7,134 nucleotides of DNA from an uncultured Lachnospiraceae bacterium. GTDB taxonomy: Bacteria > Bacillota > Clostridia > Lachnospirales > Lachnospiraceae. The DNA lies in the NCBI GenBank assembly GCA_902797565.1, contig CADBTO010000307.1:1-7134 (forward strand). The letters run 5' to 3'. A model generated the notes under the pieces. The model made no database searches. It saw only the letters and a program-made list of their open reading frames with translations, and had not been told where the DNA came from. A program made the translations under genes and the position numbers. How positions within the stretch are numbered: position 1 is the first letter of the stretch; each line of letters opens with the position of its first letter. This document shows, in pieces, positions 1 through 4,221 of the stretch.

Positions 1-41
1 AAAAAGAGGTGTCCCGGAATCGTTGGGGGCACCTCTTTTTT
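1..41 (-). terminator. Intrinsic terminator after the glycosyltransferase gene, probably bidirectional
   Basis: Positions 1-11 pair perfectly with 30-40, and 12-15 extend the stem against 26-29 with one G-T wobble, giving about 15 bp around a 10-base loop. One arm begins with five A and the other ends in a run of six T, so transcripts from either side end in U. It lies about 50 bases beyond the glycosyltransferase stop codon on the minus strand. It may also serve a plus-strand gene to the left of the window, which cannot be seen. Confidence 0.85.
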
Positions 42-91
42 GGCGCAGAGCCGCTGCTTGGGAAAAGTGGACGCACCCTTCTCCGCGCGTC

Positions 92-1162
92 CTAGTTGAA
101 GCCCACCACCCGCTGGGAGAGGTGGTAGCCTGCGAGGAAGATTGCACGTCCTAGTTTCCCATGATAACGGGACGCGTTTCCTAAAAAGCTCAATCGTAAT
201 TTTTTATATGTTCGGATATCTTTATTTTTGATATATTCCCAGAGCCTGTCCAGCTTCGCTTTGTTCTCCGGGTCTTTAGAAACTGCGGCAAGCATACCGG
301 AAATCACGGTAATCATCTCTAAATAAGAGAAGATATAATTTCTTTGATGTTTGTTCCGTACTTTCCAGGGATCCACGCCATCCACCATCAGATAGTTCAC
401 ACGGAGCTGCTGGTCGATGCGCCGCACCATGGTTTCTTCTTCTACGGACTGGCCGTCACGTCCAATATAGTAGTGGTAGAAGGTTTCGTTCAGATAATAA
501 ATCGTCTTTACATAAGGGAGCGGCAGGTAGACATACAGGTTGTCCACATAGAAGCAGTGCTCCGGCAGCTGTAGATGGCAGTCACGCAGCAGCTGGGTCC
601 GGTAGATGACCGAGTGCATCAGGATTTCGAAACCTGTAATATTCCGTTTCATAGAAGACCAGGTAATGATCTTGTCTGAGGGGAATAGTACAGACAGGAG
701 CATCCGCCGCTGGTGTCCGGTACTGACTTTATCATACACAAAGTTTGTCAGGAACATATCTACGGGAGTCTGTTTTTCTTCCAATGCCAGCAGGGTGTCC
801 AGAACTTTCGGGTAGGCTTCGCTGTCTGCCCAGTCGTCTGAATCCACCACCTTGAAATAGGTCCCTGCGGCGTTTGCAAGGCCGGTATTGACGGCGCCGC
901 CATGCCCTTTGTTTTCCTGGTGGATGGCGCGGATCAGTCCGGGGTACTCTGCTTCGTATTTCTGGGCGATTGCGAGGGTCTCGTCTTTGGAACCGTCATC
1001 CACGATCAGGATTTCGACACGGTCCCGGTACTGCTCCGGCGGGGTCAGGGACTCGATACATTTCGACATAAAACCGGCGGAATTGTACGACGGGACGGCG
1101 AAAGACAGTAATTTGCCGGTGGTCGTGCTGGTTTCTATGCTGCTTTCCAGGCTGCTTTCCAT
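92..1162 (-). CDS. Family 2 glycosyltransferase (GT-A fold)
   Basis: This 356-residue protein should transfer a sugar from a nucleotide-sugar donor to an unknown acceptor, probably in cell-surface polysaccharide or glycolipid synthesis at the inner face of the membrane. The GT-A core is clear: the AVPSYNSAGF nucleotide-binding strand (residues 22-31), VDDGS (54-58), the NKGHGGAVNTGL segment (84-95), and the metal-binding DSDDW (107-111). No signal peptide or convincing membrane helix is visible, so it is probably cytosolic or membrane-associated. The first 15 residues are Ser/Thr/Glu-rich and include a duplicated ESSLESSI stretch. The ATG is preceded on the minus strand by GGAGGA (plus-strand 1171-1176) at good spacing. 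It stands alone, diverges from crt and ends at its own terminator. Acceptor and donor cannot be read from sequence; there are no neighbouring polysaccharide genes in view. Confidence 0.9.
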   Translation of the reverse strand: MESSLESSIETSTTTGKLLSFAVPSYNSAGFMSKCIESLTPPEQYRDRVEILIVDDGSKDETLAIAQKYEAEYPGLIRAIHQENKGHGGAVNTGLANAAGTYFKVVDSDDWADSEAYPKVLDTLLALEEKQTPVDMFLTNFVYDKVSTGHQRRMLLSVLFPSDKIITWSSMKRNITGFEILMHSVIYRTQLLRDCHLQLPEHCFYVDNLYVYLPLPYVKTIYYLNETFYHYYIGRDGQSVEEETMVRRIDQQLRVNYLMVDGVDPWKVRNKHQRNYIFSYLEMITVISGMLAAVSKDPENKAKLDRLWEYIKNKDIRTYKKLRLSFLGNASRYHGKLGRAIFLAGYHLSQRVVGFN

Positions 1163-1200
1163 AACTTGCTTCCTCCATTTTTACATTATTCTGGTGCACG

Positions 1201-1272
1201 CTTCCTTATTCGGAAGGATATCCGGCAGGCGATCGCCGGCCGCGGCGCATATTGCGCAATATACATGCATGT
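1201..1272. repeat. Cluster of short palindromes upstream of the glycosyltransferase
   Basis: Five inverted repeats lie within 72 bases: CTTCC/GGAAG (1201-1216), GGATATCC (1215-1222), the 10-base GGCGATCGCC (1228-1237), the perfect 14-base ATATTGCGCAATAT (1249-1262), and directly next to it the 10-base ACATGCATGT (1263-1272). They lie 39-110 bases upstream of the glycosyltransferase start codon, where operators would be expected. No known regulator consensus is recognised, so the regulatory role is inference. Confidence 0.4.
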
Positions 1273-1446
1273 TTCTCTGTTTGTGCCTGCGTGGAATCGG
1301 GTGCGGATTTTGCTGGTCCGTTGTTGGAAGATTATGAGATACACCGTACTAAGGCTGCAGGATATATAAAGGTCATTTGGTGCGCACACAGGCGATTCCC
1401 CATCTGAGGATTTTAACATATTTTTTGATAAAGTTTTTGAGAAAGA

Positions 1447-1475
1447 TTGACTAAAAATCTGAAATCAGTTATAGT
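1447..1475 (+). promoter_or_regulatory. Sigma-A type promoter of crt
   Basis: TTGACT (1447-1452) and TATAGT (1470-1475) are separated by exactly 17 bases, each matching the vegetative consensus at 5 of 6 positions. The upstream 30 bases are strongly AT-rich. Transcription would start near 1482, giving a leader of about 73 bases before the crt ATG. Confidence 0.8.
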
Positions 1476-1492
1476 AGAAAAAGTTATTTTGT

Positions 1493-1521
1493 ACAAGCGG
1501 GGGGGTGGACGTCCTGCTTGT
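1493..1521 (+). promoter_or_regulatory. Hairpin near the 5' end of the crt leader
   Basis: ACAAGCGGG (1493-1501) pairs with 1513-1521 through nine base pairs, one of them G-T, around an 11-base G-rich loop. A seven-G run spans 1499-1505. The stem begins only about 11 bases from the predicted transcription start, which is where mRNA-stabilising 5' hairpins of Firmicutes lie. A short T run (1527-1531) follows after a 5-base gap, so weak attenuation is possible, but it is not a typical terminator. Confidence 0.45.
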
Positions 1522-1554
1522 GGCAGTTTTTCTTGAAAGGAGTAAAGAATTACA

Positions 1555-2358
1555 ATGGCAGAGTACAAAAACCTGATCCTGGAAGTGGCAGATGAGATCG
1601 CGGTTCTGAAGATCAATCATCTTCCAGCAAACGCGCTGAACACAGAGACGCTGGAGAGCCTGAATACGGCTTTGGCAGATATTGAGGCCAGGGACGATAT
1701 CAAGGTGGTCATCCTGACCGGCGGTCCGGATTCCAAGGGCAATGAGTACAAGTTCTTTGTGGCTGGCGCGGATATTACCGAGATGGTGAATTTCACTGCG
1801 CCTCAGGCACGCGCTTTCGGAATCAAGGCAGCAGAGCCGTTCTTCCGCCTCCAGAATATGCGCCAGGTGACGATCGCAGCGGTGAACGGTTTCGCTTTGG
1901 GCGGCGGCTGCGAGATCGCAATGGCCTGCGATATCCGGATCGCTTCTGAGAATGCGCAGTTTGGCCAGCCGGAAGTGGGCCTGGGCATCATTCCGGGATT
2001 TGGCGGGACACAGCGTCTTGCACGTCTGGTCGGCATGGGCCGGGCAAAAGAGCTGATCTTCACCTGCGATAACATTGATGCGCAGGAAGCATACCGGATT
2101 GGCCTTGTGAACAAGGTCGTACCTGCGGAAGAACTGTTTGATACCGCAAAGAAGATGGCAGCGAAGATCATCAGCAAGGGCAGCTATGCGGTGTCGATCG
2201 CAAAGGCAGCGATCAACAATGGTTATGACATGGATATCCGCAATGCGGTGGAGATGGAAGCAAATCTCTTTGGCGTCGTAAATGATACGCATGACAAGCG
2301 CGAGGGAATGGGCGCATACCTTGAGAAGCGCAAGCAGCCGGAGCTGACGGATTTCTAA
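1555..2358 (+). CDS. crt: Enoyl-CoA hydratase / 3-hydroxybutyryl-CoA dehydratase (crotonase)
   Basis: The 267-residue protein should interconvert 3-hydroxyacyl-CoA and trans-2-enoyl-CoA, most likely 3-hydroxybutyryl-CoA and crotonyl-CoA in the clostridial butyrate route, in the cytosol. The FVAGADI segment (68-74) supplies one part of the oxyanion hole. The signature VNGFALGGGCEIAMACDIRI (110-129) contains catalytic Glu120, and FGQPEVGLGIIPGFGGTQRL (136-155) contains catalytic Glu140, so both glutamates needed for hydration are present. The C-terminal AYLEKRK matches the family ending. Length is normal (about 260), with a small extra segment at about 57-66 (PDSKGNEYK) just before the oxyanion loop. 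The start has AAAGGAG (1536-1542) 12 bases upstream. It has its own promoter and terminator and lacks the usual bcd, etfBA, hbd and thl neighbours, so the exact chain length and pathway are inferred. Confidence 0.92.
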   Translation: MAEYKNLILEVADEIAVLKINHLPANALNTETLESLNTALADIEARDDIKVVILTGGPDSKGNEYKFFVAGADITEMVNFTAPQARAFGIKAAEPFFRLQNMRQVTIAAVNGFALGGGCEIAMACDIRIASENAQFGQPEVGLGIIPGFGGTQRLARLVGMGRAKELIFTCDNIDAQEAYRIGLVNKVVPAEELFDTAKKMAAKIISKGSYAVSIAKAAINNGYDMDIRNAVEMEANLFGVVNDTHDKREGMGAYLEKRKQPELTDF

Positions 2359-2369
2359 AAAATGGGCAG

Positions 2370-2404
2370 GCAAGTAGGTGGGGGTTCCCACCTACTGCTT
2401 TTTT
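2370..2404 (+). terminator. Intrinsic terminator of crt
   Basis: AGTAGGTGGG (2373-2382) pairs perfectly with CCCACCTACT (2387-2396) around the GGTT loop. Two further GC pairs form outside a single bulged A, and six T follow (2399-2404). It starts 11 bases after the crt stop codon, making crt a single-gene transcript. Confidence 0.95.
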
Positions 2405-2410
2405 CTGTAT

Positions 2411-2493
2411 CGCACGGGTTGCGTTCGGAAGGATTCGGCATATGCCGACGCAGCCCGGCGTGCGAGCAGGGGGGATTTGCATCCCCCTGCTCG
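2411..2493 (+). other. Structured non-coding element: two consecutive hairpins before the traX-family gene
   Basis: Hairpin A: CGCAC (2411-2415) pairs with GTGCG (2460-2464), then after a 3-base bulge GGGTTGCGT (2416-2424) pairs with ACGCAGCCC (2448-2456, one G-T). The apex carries the perfect 14-base palindrome TCGGCATATGCCGA (2435-2448). Hairpin B: CGAGCAGGGGG (2463-2473) pairs perfectly with CCCCCTGCTCG (2483-2493) around a 9-base loop. No T run follows, so neither is an intrinsic terminator. The element sits 6 bases after the crt terminator and 60 bases before the traX start. It could be a leader RNA, a protein-binding site or one copy of a dispersed intergenic repeat; the sequence alone does not decide. 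Confidence 0.55.
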
Positions 2494-2553
2494 ATTCGCA
2501 GAGCCACCGAAAGGAAGAAGTCGGCGTGCGCCATGAACAGGGGGAGGTCTGGG

Positions 2554-3348
2554 ATGAACGCAGAAGCGGTGCCCGGGGGGGAGCGTGTGCCGGGAATCTA
2601 TGCCAGTTTTTTGAAAACGCTGGCGCTTTTGAGCATGATTATCGACCATCTGGGGGCAGCGGTTCTGGGAACGATGCTCTCGTATGGGATTGTGCCGTCT
2701 GAACAGAGGGAGAAACTTTATCTGGTATACCGGATTTGCCGGAGCATTGGCAGACTGGCATTTCCAATCTTCTGTTTCCTGCTGGTGGAGGGATTTGTCC
2801 ATACACGCAGTAAAGAACGGTATGCGCTGAGGTTGTTAATTTTTGCGTTTATTTCAGATGTTCCCTATGACCTAGCTTTCTCACATGAGGTATTTGACTG
2901 GACGGAGTGCAATGTGTTTTTTACACTGTTCTTTGGCTTGGTGGCGATCTGGTGCATGGATGCAGTAATGGCAAGGCTGGAGGATAAAAATAAAATCCTG
3001 TGTTTGATTCTTGCACTGGCGGCTGCGGGCGCATGGTGCTATGCGGCAGAAAAGCTGGGGACGGATTATGGGATGGCAGGCGTCGGCGCGATTGTGATTC
3101 TTTACATCCTGCGGCAGTGGCGGCTTCCGTCGATGCTTTGTGCGGTCCTGTTTCTGGCGTATGCGTCCAATATTTCGGAACTTTTTGCATTGGTGGACCT
3201 GCTTCCGCTGTATTTCTATAATGGGAAACGGGGACGGCAGATAAAATATTTCTTTTATGCCATCTATCCCCTGCATCTCCTGTTTTATGTAGGGCTTATG
3301 TTTTTTATTCTGAGCGGGGATAGATTTTTTGAAATCTATGTGGTATGA
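2554..3348 (+). CDS. TraX-family integral membrane protein
   Basis: This 264-residue, very hydrophobic protein matches the TraX family, whose founding member N-acetylates F-pilin in conjugative plasmids; the role of chromosomal Firmicute copies is unknown. Family hallmarks are FLKTLALLSMIIDHLGAAVL (19-38), GRLAFPIFCFLLVEGF (66-81) followed by RSKERYALRLLIFAFISDVPYDLAF (85-109), NVFFTLFFGLVAIW (120-133), YGMAGVGAIVILYILR (172-187), and the C-terminal KYFFYAIYPLHLLFYVGLMFFIL (231-253). About seven or eight membrane segments are likely. The ATG at 2554 was chosen because GGGGAGG (2541-2547) lies 6 bases upstream; the same frame is open back to 2362, but an earlier start would translate through the crt terminator and the structured element. 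An ATG at 2533 has only a weak site. No pilin or conjugation gene is nearby, so acetyltransferase activity is only a family-based suggestion. Confidence 0.88.
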   Translation: MNAEAVPGGERVPGIYASFLKTLALLSMIIDHLGAAVLGTMLSYGIVPSEQREKLYLVYRICRSIGRLAFPIFCFLLVEGFVHTRSKERYALRLLIFAFISDVPYDLAFSHEVFDWTECNVFFTLFFGLVAIWCMDAVMARLEDKNKILCLILALAAAGAWCYAAEKLGTDYGMAGVGAIVILYILRQWRLPSMLCAVLFLAYASNISELFALVDLLPLYFYNGKRGRQIKYFFYAIYPLHLLFYVGLMFFILSGDRFFEIYVV

Positions 3349-3349
3349 T
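3341..3349 (+). promoter_or_regulatory. Possible extended -10 promoter for the HExxH gene
   Basis: TGGTATGAT (3341-3349) fits the extended -10 form TGnTATnAT and overlaps the traX stop codon. The region 17 bases upstream (TAGATT, 3321-3326) is a poor -35. It would start transcription near 3356 and give a leader of about 105 bases. No terminator is seen after traX, so read-through from upstream is the alternative. Confidence 0.3.
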
Positions 3350-3461
3350 AAGAAGAATCGCTTGAAACAGCCGTATGATTCGGAATGTGCTTAAAAAGTC
3401 GAAAGATTCGAAAAGACGAAAAAACGGCGGGTCATTTCATGATACAAGGAGGTGGATGGGG

Positions 3462-4130
3462 ATGGCTGGAATATCAGGAGTTGGTGGCGGCAGCAGTTTC
3501 TGGGGCTTGCCCTATGCAGGAGGGCCAGGGAAGGCGGATGCTGCAGGGCGTGTTCCGGGGAGCCGGCGGCCGGGTGAAGAAGATGGACGGATGCCGGGGA
3601 GCCGGCCAGGCGAAGCGGCCGGACGTGTTCCGGGGGATCTGTTTGGAGGGAATGGGCGCATTCCGGAACGGTTCGGGCGGCCGGGTGAAGCGGACAGCGA
3701 GGATCCGGACAAGAAGCCGGGGCGGAAGTCTTCGCCGGAAGATTGCGAGACCTGCAAGAACCGGAAGTACCAGGACGGCTCGGACGAAGCGGATGTTTCG
3801 TTTAAGGCGGCTGCCCATATTTCGCCGGAGGCTTCTGCTTCGACGGTGCGTGCGCATGAAAGCGAGCATGTGGCGAATGCCTATGAGAAGGCGGCACAGA
3901 AGGGCGGGAAAGTCATTTCGGCGGGTGTTTCGATCCATACCGCGGTTTGTCCGGAGTGCGGCAGGGTGTATGTATCCGGCGGTGAAACGCGGACGCGGAT
4001 CGCTTACCCGGCGGATCCCGAAAAAGAGAAGGAACTGGAGGAGGCGAGGGAGAATAATCCGTATGAAAAAGAGCGGGATGCGATTAAAAAAATAGTTAAT
4101 GATGGAATCAATTTCAAAACTTCGGTATGA
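3462..4130 (+). CDS. Putative zinc metalloprotease-like protein (HExxH, SprA-related / CJM1_0395 type)
   Basis: The 222-residue protein has a variable N-terminus and a conserved C-terminal half. Residues 1-28 are Gly/Ser-rich, 29-78 carry four GR-x-P repeats, and 79-92 are acidic and basic linker. The conserved part opens with CETC (Cys95, Cys98) and ISPEAS, then has HESEH (132-136), a zincin-type HExxH, then SIHTAVCPECGRVYVSGGETRTRI (157-180) with Cys163/Cys166. The last 40 residues are charged and helical-looking. This pattern resembles the SprA-related family (Pfam PF12118), annotated as putative metalloprotease but not biochemically defined as far as I know. His132 and His136 would bind metal with Glu133 as base; the third ligand is unclear. 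No signal peptide or membrane helix is visible. ATG 3462 is preferred because AAGGAGG (3446-3452) lies 9 bases upstream; ATG 3456 is too close and the open frame back to 3375 lacks a ribosome site. Confidence 0.72.
   Translation: MAGISGVGGGSSFWGLPYAGGPGKADAAGRVPGSRRPGEEDGRMPGSRPGEAAGRVPGDLFGGNGRIPERFGRPGEADSEDPDKKPGRKSSPEDCETCKNRKYQDGSDEADVSFKAAAHISPEASASTVRAHESEHVANAYEKAAQKGGKVISAGVSIHTAVCPECGRVYVSGGETRTRIAYPADPEKEKELEEARENNPYEKERDAIKKIVNDGINFKTSV
3546..3695 (+). repeat. Degenerate in-frame repeats encoding GR[V/M/I]P units
   Basis: Four units start at residues 29, 42, 54 and 65 of the HExxH protein, with lengths of 13, 12, 11 and 14 residues. Three contain an RPGE motif. At DNA level CCGGGGAGCCGG occurs identically at 3555-3566 and 3594-3605, 39 bases (13 codons) apart, which supports tandem duplication. 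The region is Pro/Gly/Arg-rich and probably disordered. Confidence 0.65.
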
Positions 4131-4132
4131 GA

Positions 4133-4161
4133 TTGAAACACAAGTAAAATAAAATTCTGAT
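4133..4161 (+). promoter_or_regulatory. Possible promoter of tex
   Basis: TTGAAA (4133-4138) and TCTGAT (4156-4161) are 17 bases apart, matching 5 and 4 of 6 consensus positions, and the surroundings are AT-rich. Transcription would start near 4168, about 54 bases before the tex ATG. The -10 lies inside the first 11-base direct repeat. Confidence 0.35.
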
Positions 4162-4185
4162 AGAATTCTGACAGAATTTTGATTT
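4153..4185 (+). repeat. Three 11-base direct repeats upstream of tex
   Basis: AATTCTGATAG (4153-4163), AATTCTGACAG (4164-4174) and AATTTTGATTT (4175-4185) follow each other without gaps. The first two differ at one position and the third is more diverged. The period is close to one helical turn, and the array overlaps the possible tex promoter, so a regulator-binding array is conceivable. Simple AT-rich slippage is the alternative. Confidence 0.5.
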
Positions 4186-4221
4186 GATGTTCAAGATGTT
4201 TTTAAGGGAGAAGAAGAAAAA

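Larger units (their letters stand above)
1163..1554. other. Divergent intergenic region between the glycosyltransferase and crt
   Basis: This 392-base spacer has no credible gene; the open frames in it lack ribosome sites and recognisable protein features. The left third carries a cluster of short palindromes (1201-1272). The right end holds the crt promoter, an AT-rich stretch upstream of it (about 1412-1446) that could act as an UP element, and a leader hairpin. For the minus-strand glycosyltransferase I found only -10-like hexamers (CATAAT at 1331-1336, TATATA near 1365, both read on the minus strand) without a good -35, so its promoter is unresolved. Confidence 0.7.

Noticed and set aside
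89..156. Ten-base direct repeat CGTCCTAGTT at 89-98 and 147-156
   Set aside because: Short, partly inside the glycosyltransferase coding sequence, with no further flanking similarity; likely chance.
1293..1399. Inverted repeat GGAATCG (1293-1299) and CGATTCC (1393-1399)
   Set aside because: Seven bases separated by more than 90 with no supporting inner pairing; expected by chance in this length.
1465..2391. Minus-strand 308-codon frame opposite crt
   Set aside because: It runs antisense to a clear crotonase, would start inside the crt terminator and has no family features.
2362..2553. N-terminal extension of the TraX-family frame back to an ATG at 2362
   Set aside because: It would translate the crt terminator and the structured element, has no ribosome site and encodes no family sequence; GGGGAGG before 2554 fixes the start.
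3321..3338. Perfect 7-bp AT-rich inverted repeat at the end of the TraX-family gene
   Set aside because: It lies within coding sequence, is AT-only except for one G-C pair and lacks a following T run, so it is not a terminator.
3375..3461. Earlier starts for the HExxH gene
   Set aside because: No ribosome site upstream of 3375, and the encoded Lys/Arg-rich segment is not typical; AAGGAGG at 3446-3452 supports 3462.
3385..4095. Long plus-strand open frame of 236 codons overlapping the HExxH gene
   Set aside because: It is extremely Arg-rich with no recognisable domain and arises from GC-rich codons of the real gene in another frame.
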